This document shows positions 21,692-35,000 of a stretch of DNA of 64,000 nt, in pieces. The position numbers and the translations under genes are program-made. The first letter of the stretch is position 1, and each line of letters opens with the position of its first letter. The notes below the pieces were generated by a model. The model searched no databases, had not been told where the DNA came from, and saw nothing but the letters and a program-made list of their open reading frames with translations. The DNA lies in assembly GCF_026212465.1 (NCBI RefSeq), contig NC_080048.1, positions 24,243,767-24,307,766 on the forward strand. The letters run 5' to 3'. The stretch comes from Amaranthus tricolor. Taxonomy: Eukaryota > Streptophyta > Magnoliopsida > Caryophyllales > Amaranthaceae.

Positions 21692-21859
21692 AAAAAACCA
21701 GTTGAACTTGGAAAACTCGGTTTGCTTTCTCTATAGTCATCCACCAACTTCTGTTTTCAAATGGAAGCCTAATGAGCAACACAAATTTTCACTATTTAGC
21801 TAATGCTTTCATACAAGTGAGTGACAGGGTTGTTCAATCTAATGGGAATTTGGAGTATT

Positions 21860-21865
21860 AATAAA
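21860..21865 (+). terminator. Candidate poly(A) signal of the aminoacylase gene
   Basis: AATAAA about 170 bases after the stop codon, in an AT-rich 3' region. It is the nearest canonical hexamer downstream of the stop. Confidence 0.45.
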
Positions 21866-21968
21866 GGCAATTTCATTAATGTTTAATATGTCCAATACGA
21901 ACAATAACTTGAGTATTGGATCCTGTGCATTTGGAGCACATACAACTTTCTTAGGCAATGATTATGAG

Positions 21969-22556
21969 CAGGGTGTTCAAAAATATTCGATCCGAATTAT
22001 CTGGCACCCGATTTTTTAAAATTGGATAAATTATCCTTTTTTGGAAACCGGATGATTCGGACCGGATACCCATATCCGGATACGGATCGGTATATTGGCA
22101 AAACCAAATATTCGGATATCCGGTTTTCTAATTTTTTATTATTTTTTATTTTTTTTAAATATATACATATTTTTTCATAACATTTTTTGTTTAGTTTGTT
22201 AAATTTAATAATATGTACAATTCTCAATTATAAGTAAGCTGTATAATTAATTTATTGTTAATTAATTTAGACTTTTGAAAATCAAATTTCCAAAATGATT
22301 TGTATTCAAAGTTTAAAAATAAGCTTGACTAAAAAGGAAAGCGGAGTGAGATTAAATATTTGTGCAAAAAAAAACTTAAAACTGTTTAAAAAAGACAAAA
22401 AAAGAAAAAAAAAATGGATATTCGGTATCCAATCCGAATTAAACCGGGTAATAGGTTTGTTTGGACCGAAATCGGATAGTATTTTCACTATCCGAAAAAC
22501 CGGGTATCTAGATTTTCGGATTCGGATCGACCCGTTATCCGGTTTGAACAACCCTA
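21969..22556. mobile_element. hAT-like MITE
   Basis: 588 bp with inverted ends CAGGGTGTTCAAA and TAGGGTTGTTCAAA (reverse complement of the right end). The flanks are ATTATGAG (21961-21968) and ATGATGAG (22557-22564), 7 of 8 identical, the hAT duplication length. Both halves are rich in CGGATATCCGGAT-type motifs that pair with each other, so the whole element can fold back. No transposase. It lies about 275 bp after the aminoacylase stop codon. Confidence 0.7.
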
Positions 22557-22582
22557 ATGATGAGTTCGATTGTTATCTATTA

Positions 22583-24274
22583 CTCCCTTCAATTCTTTTC
22601 AATTGTCCCATTTGGGTTGGGCACGCATATTAAGGAAGTGTAGGGGCCACCTTGAATAGTATATCCATGTGATGTAAGGGGTATTGTTAAAAATACAAAG
22701 TCTTCATAGCCATTAATTAAATTACATAATTAAAAATAAATTCTGGAAAAAATAAATTTACTTTCATAAAGGGGGTTTGTTCCTCCTCGATCTCTTCAAT
22801 ACTTTATTCACGGATAGTAATAACGAACACTTTTCTCGGGCCATGTGAATACGGATATCATTTCGTTCATTGACTTCAGAAAAGAGGTCGAACAAATCAA
22901 ATATGCATTTATTGTATACGTTAAGTCACTTTAAAAAAATGCGCCAAAAAACGAAAAACATTAATGCCATCTAAAATTTAAAACTTTTCCAAAAAACTGA
23001 CGTCATGAGAAGCAGCCCAAACCCACACAACAAATTTACACAGGAAGAGGAAATTTGTCAACCCCAAGTTCAATAAGCGCCAAAATGAAAATGTCAACCC
23101 ACAAGTTAGCCGCCACAAAATAGAAAACAAAACAGCAAGCATACTTACAATATAAATAGGGGGTATTTATTGAAAACCAAATTAATACTCCAAGTCATTT
23201 ATTGCAAGAAAAAAAATGGTGAAGCAAAAAGAATTAGATACTTACACTAGGAACGAAATAATGCATTACTTATTGATTGGTGTTAACAAAAAGGGGAAGC
23301 CAGCTCATGGATTAATGGGGGATATCGCCAAACGGTGTTCACTGGAAGACCGTAAGTAGAATTTGGGCTAAAGTTAAAACTCAGCAATCATTGGATACAA
23401 GTAGTAAAAAGTTTGGTAGAAACAACAAGACAATAATACCATTTGATGAACAAAGATTCCAAGCCTTAGAAGTTGCAAATGCCATGGGTGTTAGCCAATC
23501 AACTTAAAAAATGGAAGAAAAAGTAATACATACGCAAGCACTCAAATGCAATCAAGCCACTGTTAACCGACACTAATAAGAATGACAGGTTATTCTTTTG
23601 TATTTCTAGTTGCATTTATGATGAGCAGATAGATGCTTTCAAATTCAGTGACATGTCCAACATAGTTCACATAGATAAAAAATTGTTCTATCTCACTAGA
23701 ACACAACAAACGTACTATCTTACCCTAGGAGAACCTGAGCCACATAGGGAAAAAGAGTCAAAAAGATTCGTTCCCAAAATTATGTTCGTGTGTGCGGTTG
23801 CTAAACCGATGTACTCTAGTAAAGGTGAACTAATTTTTGATGGAAAGATAGGTATGTTTTCTTTTACAGTTCAAGTGCTAGCACAAAGAAAATTCAAAAA
23901 CAGGAATAGCAGAGAACCAGAAACTAAACCCATTCGATCCATAACAAAGACACACATAAGGTCAATGCTAATTGACAATATCTTACTGGCTATTAGAGAA
24001 AAATGGCCAGAAGGTGCAAGCAAAACAATTTACATTCAACAGGATAATGCAAAACCACATATTCTAGACAATGATCCAATATTCAGGGAAGCTGCAAATA
24101 TAGATGGATTCAATATCCATTTAGTTCAACAGCCTCCAAATTCCCCTGATACGAACGTGTTAGACTTAGTTTGTTTTAGGTCTATTCAATCGTTACAACA
24201 TCAAAAAGTAGCATACAACTACACACAATTGGTTAGGGCAGTGACAAGTGGTTTTGAAGCTTTAGAACACCACA
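22583..24274 (+). mobile_element. Plant mariner-like element, 3' end replaced by a CACTA element
   Basis: The left end CTCCCTTCAATTCTTTTCAA after TA is a mariner/Stowaway-type terminus (Tc1/mariner duplicates TA). It is followed by an untranslated stretch, then a transposase remnant at 23216. The right terminal inverted repeat is absent: the coding frame runs into a CACTA end at about 24275. Confidence 0.7.
23216..24274 (+). pseudogene. Mariner-like transposase (DD39D type), frameshifted and truncated
   Basis: MVKQKELDTYTRNEI opens the helix-turn-helix region. A frameshift near 23345 moves to the frame with VSRIWAKVK, which hits a stop near 23506. A third segment (about 23528 on) carries YIRKHSNAIKP and runs open to the end. 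The catalytic triad is intact in this part: VHID (23674-23676), IQQDNAKPH (Asp at 24043-24045) and NSPDTNVLDL (Asp 40 positions after the second), the DD39D spacing of plant mariners. LVRAVTSGFEALE is the last native sequence. The remaining 25 or so codons of the open frame (to 24348) are translated CACTA end. Non-functional. Confidence 0.8.
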
Positions 24275-24311
24275 CATTACTAGTGGAAAAAATCGTATTT
24301 GCTGCTAATCA

Positions 24312-24560
24312 TTTGCTGCGGTTTTTATATATACGCAGCAATAAGTAGGAAAAAGAATTAGAAAAAAAAATAAACACTTAAATACTGCAGTTTTGGGCCT
24401 TGACCGCAGCAAATACATATGAGCAGGTTCAATTGCTGCGGTTTGTTTGACGCCCGCAGCAAAAAACGTTCTTCAATTGCTCCGGTTCTTGACTACCCGT
24501 AGCAAATAACATAATTCTTCACATAATTGCTGCGGTTTTTGCCTTGCTCGCAGCAATTGT
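24312..24560. repeat. CACTA subterminal inverted repeats (five small hairpins)
   Basis: Five successive units of about 30-40 bp, each starting near TTGCTGCGGTTT and ending near CCGCAGCAAA, can form hairpins: about 24312-24342, 24384-24413, 24429-24463, 24474-24508 and 24519-24558. Such subterminal repeats are usual transposase-binding sites in CACTA elements. Confidence 0.7.
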
Positions 24561-25558
24561 ATTTTCAAAAACGCGCCATATGTGTTAATGTTATGTTAAA
24601 ACATAAAACCCACGAAACTTCTTTCATTATATTGCTGTTTATACGATTGTTGCACTTCTTCACTCAATATTGAAACTGCCGATTTTCTTGTTCATCATAA
24701 TTTGTTCGATTACTGTCTTCAATCTTTCTTCTTCATCATCTTTTTGTTCTTGTTCTTATTTGATCATCATTCTTGCTCTTCTTATTGCTTTTCCTCATCA
24801 TCAACTTCTTAAAACTGCGCTGTACGCATTGTTGTTGCTCTTCTTAAACCCACGAAAACCCACGAAATTTGGGCTTAGTTCTTGCTCTTCTTCAAGGTAT
24901 AATTTTTTTAAAGCTTATTAGTTCTCAAACCCAGGCCATTATTGTTCAAGCTTCATTAATTGTGTACGTTTAGGGCGCTTAGTTTTTTTTATACTAATTT
25001 TTTTTTCATTGTATAGGTTATACACTAACCCACCAAAACCCACGATAATTCAAGGTATTTTTTTCATTTTGATTTGTAAATTAGGTTTAAATTTGTCATA
25101 CTTTATGAATGTGTATGTTGTTATTGTTTTTAAGTTTTAAATTTATCATATATATCATGTTTTGTTATATTTTTAAGTAATTTCTTCATTTTATTTATGA
25201 TTGTGTATGTAGTTGTGGTCTTTCAGTTTTAAATTTATCATAATTTTTTTTATAGTTTGTAAGTTAGGTTTAATTAGGTTTGTTTATGGTAAAATGAATG
25301 AGTTGTTGATATGAATATTTATTAGTTATCCAAGTTTATGAATATGATTTGATTTTTATTGTTTTTATATAAATATTAATTATTACTACAATAAACATCA
25401 TTTGGACAGTTTAAAAAACATTGTGTTATTATTTGGGTTAGTTAGTGTTAAATGAATGATTATTACTTATTTTTGTGGTTAGTTAGAGTTCGTTAAGTAT
25501 ATATGTATAAAAGTTGTGTATTAATTTTGTTTTGAATCAATTAATCACACTAATTAGG
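24561..25558 (+). other. CACTA leader region
   Basis: AT-rich with recurrent AACCCACGAAA motifs (about 24607, 24848, 24859, 25037). An 83-codon open frame at 24670-24921 is low-complexity (Ser/Leu/Phe) and not recognised. Probably the untranslated leader of the TNP2 transcript. Confidence 0.45.
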
Positions 25559-26060
25559 ATGACAAAAGATCGTTCTTAGATGTATGGAAGCATTGAATCG
25601 TCGGAATTTATTGATGGCGTATTAGAATTTTGTAGTATTGCGGTTGAACATCAAGTTAGGACCGGGGGAGTTGGTTTTTATTGCCCATGTGTCAGTTGTG
25701 GCAATGTATCAAAGGTAGATAGTGTTGATATCCTTAGGAAGCACATACTTCGACGTGGATTTAGGCCTCAATATCATGTTTGGGTTTGGCATGGTGAGGA
25801 GGGATTTTACAAAGAGAAAAGTGTTGTTGAGGACGTCAATAATGTGGCCGATGTCAATGAGGATGTAGTAGATCATGTTGATGGGTATGAGACAGATGAA
25901 GAGAATGTCGATGAGGATGTGGATCGTTTTGATGAGATGATGGAGGGAGTCGAGGATGAGTGAGGAAAACGTCCTTGTGTTTTTCACTTGTTGACAGAGG
26001 CTTCTCAAAAGCCTTTGTACCCTGGATGTACAAAGTTCACCAAACTAACAGCAGTGTTGA
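25559..26060 (+). pseudogene. TNP2-type CACTA transposase, N-terminal fragment
   Basis: The start MTKDRS is followed by a TAG (25577-25579) where family members have Trp (DRSWMY). The frame then continues MYGSIESSEFIDGVLEF, CPCVSCGN and HILRRGFRPQYHVWVWHGEE, which is the transposase-associated domain with its CPC-x2-C zinc-like motif. An acidic Asp/Glu/Val-rich stretch follows, then a TGA at 25961-25963. The same frame resumes with LLTEASQKPLYPGCTKFTKL, the next conserved TNP2 block, and runs into satellite. Two nonsense codons and the loss of the DDE core make it dead. Confidence 0.8.
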
Positions 26061-29000
26061 CAAATTGGTTTGTTTTGCACGAAACTTTGCACACGACACT
26101 ATTCAATATATAATAATGTGTTGAAGTGGTTAGAATTGAAAATCATAGTCATATGCTAGCAATTAGGTGTTAAGATGCGATTTTATGGGTTTTAAGCTTT
26201 TTTGGCACTTTCGCGCATAAAGTAACCCAAACTTTGTTTGTTTTGCACTAATATTGACACACAACACTATTTGGTATATATAATTGTTTTGAAGTGTTTA
26301 GAATTGAAAATCATACTCATAAGCTAGAAATTACGTGTTAAGTTGCGATTTTATGGGTTTTTAAGCTTTTTAGGCACTTTTGCGCATAAAGTAGCTCAAA
26401 CTTGGTTTGTTTTGCATTAAACTTGGCACACGACACTATTTGGTATATATTATTGTGTTGAAGTGGTTAGATATGAAAATCATAGTCATATGCTAGAAAT
26501 TATGTGTTAAGTTGCGATTTTATGGGTTTTTTACTTTTTTTGCACTTTCGCGCATAAAGTAGATCAAACTTGGTTTGTTTTGCACGAAAATTGGCACACG
26601 ACACTATTTTGTATATGTTATTGTGTTGAAGTGGTTAGAATTGAAAATCATAGTCATATGCTAGAAATCACGTGTTAAGTTGCGATTTTATGGGTTTTTA
26701 AGCTGTTTTGCCACTTTCGCGCATAAAGTAGCTCAAACGTGGTTAGTTTTGCACTAAACTTAGCACACAACACTATTTGGTATGTATTACTGTGTTGAAG
26801 TGGGTAGAATTGAAAATAAAAGTCGTATGCTAGAAATTACGTGTTAAGTTGCGATTTTATGGGTTTTAAAGCTTTTTTGGCACTTTTGCGCGTAAAGTAG
26901 GTCAAACTTGGTTTGTTTTTCACGAAACTTGGCACACAACACAATTTGGTATATATTATTGTGTTGAAGTGGTTAGAAGTGAAAATAATAGTCATATGCT
27001 AGAAATTACGTATTAAGTTGCGATTTTTTTGTTTTTAAGCTTTTTTGGCACTTTCGCGCATAAAGTATCTCAAACTTGGTTTGTTTTGCATGAAACTTGG
27101 CACACAACACTATTCGATATATATTAGTGTGTTGAAGCGGTTAAAATTTAAAATCATAGTCATATGCTAGAAATTTCGTGTTAAGTTGCGATTGTATGGG
27201 TTTTTTACGATTTTAGTGCACTTTCGCGCATAAAGTAGCTCAAACTTGGTTTGTTTTGCACGAAACATGGCACAAAACACTATTCGATATATATTAGTGT
27301 GTTGAAGTGGTCAGAATTGAAAATCATAGTCATATGCTAGAAATTTCGTGTTAAGTGGAGATTATTTGGGTTTTTAAGGTTTCTTTACACTTTCGCGCAT
27401 AACGTAGTTGTCACTTGGTTTGTTTTGCACGAAACTTGTCATACAACACTATTTGGTATATATTATTGGGTTAAAGTGGTTTGAATTGAAAATCATAGTC
27501 ATATGCTAGAAATTTCATGTTAAGTTACGATTTTATGGGTTTTTTACGTTTTTTTGCACTTTCTCGCATAAATTAGCTCAAACTTGGTTTGTTTTGCACG
27601 AAACCATGCACACGACACTATTTGGAATATATTATTGTGTTGAAGTGGTTAAAATTGAATATCATAGTCATATTACGTGTTAAGTTGCGATTTTTTGGTT
27701 TTTAAGCTTTTTTGGCACTTTCGCGCATAAAGTAGCTCATAATTGGTTTGTTTCGCACGAAACTTAGCACACGACACTATTCAATATATAATAATGTGTT
27801 TAAGTGGTTAGAATTGAAAATTATAGTCATATGCTAGAAATTTCGTGTTAAGTTGCGATTTTAAAGGTTTTTCACGCTTTTTTTGCACTTTCACGCATAA
27901 AGTAGATCAAACTTGGTTTGTTTTGCACGAAACATGGCACACGAAACTATTTTGTATATGTTATTGTGTTGAAGTGGTGAGAATTGAAAATCATAGTCAT
28001 ATGCTAGAAATCACGTGTTAAGTTGCGATTTTATGGGTTTTTCAACTTTTTTGGCACTTTCGCGCATAAAGTAGCTTAAACGTGGTTTGTTTTGCACTAA
28101 ACTTGGCACACAACACTATTTGGTATATATTATTGTGTTGAAGTGGTTAGAATTGTAAATAAAAGTCTCATGCTAGAAATTACGTGTTATGTTGCGGTTT
28201 TATGGGTTTTTAAGCTTTTATGGCACTTTCGCGCATAAACTTGGTTTGTTTTGCATGAAACTTGCCACAAAATGCTATTCGATATATAATAGTGTGTTGA
28301 AGTAGTTTGAATTGAAAATCATAGTCATATGCTAGAAATTTCGTGTTAAGTTGCGATTTTATGGGTTTTTTTACGCTTTTTTTGCACTTTCGCGCATAAA
28401 CTAGCTTCAACTTGGTTTGTTTTGCACGAAACTCTGCACACGACACTATTTGGTATATATTATTGTGTCGAAGTGGTTAGAATTGAAAATCATTGTCATA
28501 TGCTAGAAATTACATGTTAAGTTGTGATTTTATGGGTTTTTAAACTTTTTTGGCACTTTTGCGCATAAAGTAGCTCAAATTTGGTTTTTTTTACACGAAA
28601 CTTGGCACACAACACTATTCGATATATATTAGTGTGTTGAAGTAGTTAAAATTGAAAATCATAGTCATATGCTAGAAATTTTGTGTGAAGTTGTGATTTT
28701 ATGGGTTTTTTACGATTTTTTTGCCCTTTTGCGCATAAAGTATCTCAAACTTGGTTTGTTTTGCACGAAACTTGGCACACGACACTTTTTGGTATATATT
28801 ATTGTGTTGAAGTGGTTAGATATGAAAATCATAGTCATATGCTAGAAATTACGTGTTAAGTTGCGATTTTTTGGTTTTTAAGCTTTTTTGGCACTTTCGC
28901 GCATAAAGTAGCTCAAACTTGGTATATTTTGCACGAAAATTGGGACACGACACTATTCAATATATAATAATGTGTTGAAGTGGTTAGAATTGAAAATAAT

Positions 29001-32000
29001 AGTCATATGCTAGAAATTTCGTGTTAAGTTGCGATTTTATGGTTTTTTTACGCTTTTTTTTTTCACATTCGCGCATAAAGTAGATCAAACTTGGTTTGTT
29101 TTGTACGAAACTTGGAACACGAAACAATTTTTTATATATTATTGTGTTGATATGGTTAGAATTGAAAATCATAGTCATATGCTAGAAATCATGTGTTAAG
29201 TTGCGATTTTATGGGTTTTTAAGCTTTTTTGGCACTTTCGCGCATAAAGTAGTTCAAACTTTGTTTGTTTTGCACGAAATTTGGCACACAACACTATTTG
29301 ATATATATTAGTGTGTAGAAGTGGTTAAAATCTAAAATCATAGTCATATGTTAGAAATTTCGTGTTAAGTTGCGATTTTATGGGTTTTTTACGATTGTTT
29401 TGCACTTTCGTGCATAAAGTAGCTCAAACTTGGTTTTTTTTCCATGAAACCTTGCACACGACAATATTTGGTATATATTATTGTGTTGAAGTGGTTAGAA
29501 TTGAAAATCATAGACATATGCTAGAAATTACGTGTTAAGTTGCGATTTTTTGGTTTTTAAGCTTTTTTGGCACTATTGCGCATAAAGTAGCTCATAATTG
29601 GTTTGTTTTGCACGATACTTGGCACATGACGCTATTCAATATATAATAATGTGTTGAAGTGGTTAGATTTGAAAATCATAGTCATATGCTAGAAAGTTCG
29701 TATTAAGTTGCGATTTAATGGGTTTTTTACGCTTGTTTTGCACTTTCGCGTATAAAGTAGATCAAACTTGGTTTGTTTTGCACGAAACTTGGCACACGAC
29801 ACTATTTTGTATATGTTATTGTGTTCAAGTGTGTAAAATTTAAAATCATAGTCATATGCTCGAAATCACGTGTTAAGTTGCGATTTTATGGGTTTTTAAG
29901 CTTTTTTGGCACTTTCGCGCATTAAGTAGCTCATACTTGGTTTGTTTTGCACGAAACTATGCACACGACAGTAATCAATATATAACAAAGTGTTAAAGTG
30001 GTTAGAATTGAAAATCATAGTCATATGCTAGAAATTTCGTGTTAAGTTGTGATTTTATGGGTTTTTTACGCGTTTTTTGCAATTTCGCGCATAAAGTAGA
30101 TCAAACTTGGTTTGTTTTGCACGAAACTTGGCACACGACACTATTTTGTATATATTATTGTGTTGAAGTGGTTAGAATTGAAAATCATTGTCATATGCTA
30201 GAAATTACGTGTTATGTTGCGATTTTCTAGGTTTTAAAACTTTTTTGGCATTTTCACGCATAAACTTGGTTAGTTTTGCATGAAACTTGGCACACAACAC
30301 TATTCGATTTATATTAGTGTGTTGAAGTGGTTAAAATGTAAAATCATAGTCATATGCTAGAAATTTCGTGTTAAATTGCGATTTTATGGGTTTTTTACTA
30401 TTTTTTTGCACTTTCGCGCATAAAGTAGCTCAAACTTGGTTTGTTTTGCACAATACCTTGCACACGACAATATTTGGTATATATTATTGTGTTGAAGTGG
30501 TTAGAAATGAAAATCATAGTCATATGCTAGAAATTACGTGTTAAGTTGCGATTTTTTGGTTTTTAAGCTTTTTTGGCACTATCGCGCATAAAGTATCTCA
30601 TAATTTGTTTGTTTTGCACGAAACTTGGCACACGACACTATTCAATATATAATAATGTGTTGATGTGGTTAGAATTGAAAATCATAGTCATATGCTCGAA
30701 ATTTCGTGTTAAGTTGCGATTTTATGGGTTTTTTTATGCTTTTTTGCACTTTCGCGCATAAAGTAGATCAAATTTGGTTTGTTTCGTACGAAACTTGGCA
30801 CACGACACTATTTTGTATATATGATTGTGTTGAACTAGTTAGAATTAAAAATCATAGTCATATGCTAGAAATCACATTTTAAGTTGCGATTTTTTTGTTG
30901 TAAAGCTTTTTTGGCACTTTCGCGCATAAAGTAGCTCATACATGGTTTGTATTGCACGAAACTTGGCAAACGTCACTAATTAATATATAATAATGTGTTG
31001 AAGTGGTTAGAATTGAAAATCATAGTCATATGCTAGAAATTTCGTGTTAAGTTGGGATTTTATGGGTTTTGTACGCTTTTTTGCATTTTCGCGCATAAAG
31101 TACATCATACTTGTTTTCTTTTGCACGAAACTTGGCACACGACACTATTTTGTATATGTTATTGTGTTGAAGTTGTTAGAATTGAAAATCATAGTCATAT
31201 GCTAGAAATCACGTGTTAAGTTGTGATTTTATGGGTTTTTAAGCTTTTTTGTTACTTTTGCACAAAACGTAGCTCAAACGTGGTTTGTTTTGCATGTAAC
31301 TTGGCACACAACACTATTTTGTATATATTATGGTGCTGAAGTGGTTAGAATCGAAAATAAAAGTCATATGCTAGAAATTACGTGTTAAGTTGCGATTTTA
31401 TGGGTTTTTAAGCTTTTTTGGCACTTTTGCACGTAAAGTAGGTCAAATATGGTTTGTTTTTCATGAAACTTGGCACACAACGCCATTTGGTATATATTAT
31501 TATGTTGAAGTGGTTAGAATTTAAAATCATTGTCATATGCTAGAAATTACGTGGTAAGTTGCGATTTTATGGGTTTTTAAGCTTTTTTGGCACTTTCCCG
31601 CATAAACTTGTTTGTTTTGCACGAAACTTGGCACACCATGCTATTCGATACATATTAGTGTGTTTAATTGGTTAGAATTTAAAATCATAGTCATATGCTA
31701 GAAATTTCGTGTTAAGTTGCGATTTTATGGGTTTTATACGCTTTTTTGCACTTTCTCGCATAAACAAGCTTGAACTTGGTTTGTTTTGCACGAAATTTGG
31801 CACACAACACTATTCGATATATATTAGTGTGTAGAAGTGGTTAAAATGTAAAATCATACAACTTTATGTGTTTTTTTACGATTTTTTTTGCTCTTTCGCG
31901 CATAAAGAAGCTCAAACTTGATTTGTTTTGCACAATACCTTGCACACGACAATATTTGGTATATATTATTGTGTTGAAGTGGTTAGAAATGAAAAATCAT

Positions 32001-35000
32001 AGTCATATGCTAGAAATTACGTGTTAAGTTGCGATTTATTGGTTTTTAAGCTTTTTTGGCACTATCACGCATAAAGTAGCTCATAATTGATTGTTTTGCA
32101 CGAAATTTGGCACACGACACTATTCAATATATAATAATGTGTTGAACTGGTTAGAATTGAAAATCATAGTCATATGCTAGAAATTTCGTGCTAAGTTGCG
32201 ATTTTATGGGTTTTTTTACGTTTTTTCGCACTTTCGCGCATAAAGTAGATCAAACTTGCTTTGTTTTGTATGAAACTTGGCACACGACACTATTTTGTAT
32301 ATATTATTGTGTTGAAATGGTTAGAATTAAAAATCATAGTCATATGCTAGAAATCACGTTTTAAGTTGCGATTTTATGGGTTTTAAGCTTTTTTGGCACT
32401 TTCGCGCATAAAGTAGCTCTAACTTTGTTTGTTTTGCACAAAACTTGGCACTCAACACTATTCGGTATATATTAATGTGTTGAAGTGGTTAAAATTGAAA
32501 ATCATAGTCATATGCTAGAAATTTCGTGTTAATTTGCGATTTTATGGGTTTTTTACGATTTTTTTGCACTTTCGCGTATAAAGTTGCTCGAACTTGGTTT
32601 GTTTTGCACGAAACATGGCACATGACACTATTTGGTGTATATTATTGTGCTGAAGTGTGTAGAATTTAAAATCATAGTCATATGCTACAAAATAAGTGTT
32701 AAGTTGCGATTTTTTGGTTTTTAAGCTTTTTTGGCACTTTCGCGCATAAAGTAGCTCAAATTTGGTTTGTTTTGTTCGAAACTTGGCACACGACACTATT
32801 TTATATATGTTATTGTGTCGACGTGGTTAAAATTTAAAATCATAGTCATATGCTAGAAATCAGGTGTGAAGTTGATGGGTTTTTAAGCTTTTTTGGCACT
32901 TTCGCGTAAAACGTAGCTCAAACGTGGTTTGTTTTGCACGAAACTTGGCAAACAACACTATTTGGTAGATATTATTGTTTTGAAGTGGTTAGAATTGAAA
33001 AAAAAGTCATATGCTAGAAATTACGTGTTAAGTTGCGATTTTATGGGTTTTTTGGCACTTATGCGCGTGAAGTAGGTCAAATATGGTTTGTTTTTCACGA
33101 AACTTGGCACACAACACCATTTAGTATATATTATTATGTTGAAGTGGTTAGAATTGAAAATCATTATCATATGCTAGAAATTACGTGTTACGTTGCGATT
33201 TTATGGGTTTTTAAGCTTTTTTGGCACTTTCGTGCATAAACTTGGTTTGTTTTGCACGAAACTTGGCACACAACGCTATTCGTTATATATTAGTGTGTTG
33301 AAGTGGTTAGAATTGAAAATCATAGTCATATGCTAGAAATTTAGTGTTAAGTTGCGATTTTATGGGTTTTTTACGCTTTTTTGCACTTTCTCGCATAAAC
33401 TAGCTTGAACTTGGTTTGTTTTGCACGAAACTTTGCACACGACACTATTTGGTATGTATTATTGTGTTGTAGTCGTTAGAATTTAAAATCATTGTCATAT
33501 GCTAGAAATTACGTGTTAAGTTGTGATTTTATGGGTTTTTAAGCTTTCTTGACACTTTTGCGCATAAAGTAGATCAAACTTGGTTTTTTTGCACGAAACT
33601 TGGCACACAACACTATTCGATATATATTAGTGTGTTGAAGTGGTTAAAATTGACAATCATAGTCATATGCTAGAAATTTCCTATTAAGTTGCGATTTTAT
33701 GGGTTTTTTACGATTTTTTTGCACTTTCGCGCATAAAGTAGCTCAAACATGGATTGTTTTGCATGAAACTTGGCACATGACACTATTTGGTATATATTAT
33801 TGTGTTGAAGTGGTTTGAATTGAAAATCATAGTCATATGCTAGAAATTACGTGTTAATTTGCGATTTTTTGGTTTTTAAGCTTTTTTGGCACTTTCGCGC
33901 ATAAAGTAGCTCAAACTTGCTTTGTTTTGCACGAAACTTGGCACACGACACTAATCAATATATAATAATGTGTTGAAGTGGTTAGAATTGAAAATCATAG
34001 TCATATGCTAGAAAGTTCGTGTTAAGTTGCGATTTTATGGGTTTTTTACGCTTTTTTTGCACTTTCGCGCATAAAGTAGATCTAACTTGGTTTGTTTTGC
34101 ACGAAACCTTGCACACGACACTATTTTGTATATGTTATTGTGTTGAATTGGTTAGAATGGCAAATCATAGTCATATGCTAGAAATCACGTGTTAAGTTTT
34201 GATTTTATGGGTTGTTAAGCTTTTTTGGCACTTTCGCGCAAAATGTAGCTCAAACGTGGGTTGTTTTGCACGAAACTTGGCACACAACACTATTTGGTAT
34301 ATATTATAGTGTTGAAGTGGTCAGAATTGAAATTAAAAGTCAAATGCTAGAAAATACGTGTTAAGTTGCGTTTTTTGGGTTTTTAAGTTTTGGCACTTTT
34401 GCGCGTAAAGTAGGTCATATATGGTTTGTTTTTCATGAAACTTGGCACACAACACCTTTTGGTATATATTATTATGTTGAAGTGGTTAGAATTGAAAATC
34501 ATTGTCATATGCTAGAAATTACGTGTTAAGTTGCGATTTTTTGATTTGAAAGCTTTTTTGGCACTTTCACGCATGAAGTAACTCAAACTTGGTTTGTTTT
34601 GCACGAAACTTGGCCCACGACACTAATCAATATATAATAATGTGTTGAAGTGGTTAGAATTGAAAATCATAGTCATATGCTAGAAATTTCGTGTTAAGTA
34701 GCGATTTTATGCGTTTTTAACGCTTTTTTTGCACTTTCGCATATAAAGTAGATCAAACTTGGTTTGTTTAGCACAAAACTTGGCAATCGACACTATTTTG
34801 TATATATTATTGTGTTGAAGGTGTTAGAATTTAAAATCATTGTCATACAGTAGAAATTCCGTCTTAAGTTGCGATTTTTTTGTTTTTAAGCTTTTTTGGC
34901 ACTTTCGCGCATAAAGTAGCTCATTCTTGGTTTGTTTTGCACGAAACTTGGCAAACGACACTAATAAATATATAAGAATGCGTTGAAGTGGTTATAATTG

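Larger units (their letters stand above)
24275..26060 (+). mobile_element. 5' part of a CACTA (En/Spm) transposon, truncated by satellite
   Basis: The terminus reads CATTACTAGTGGAAAAAATC, a mutated form of the CACTAC...GAAAA end of plant CACTA elements. It is followed by subterminal TGCTGCGG/CCGCAGCA repeats, an AT-rich leader (about 24600-25558) without recognised coding sequence, and the start of a TNP2 transposase. The 3' part is missing: the sequence changes to satellite at about 26061. Confidence 0.75.

Noticed and set aside
24670..24921. 83-codon frame with a hydrophobic start
   Set aside because: It lies in the CACTA leader and is Ser/Leu/Phe-rich low-complexity sequence. The hydrophobic look follows from T-rich DNA.
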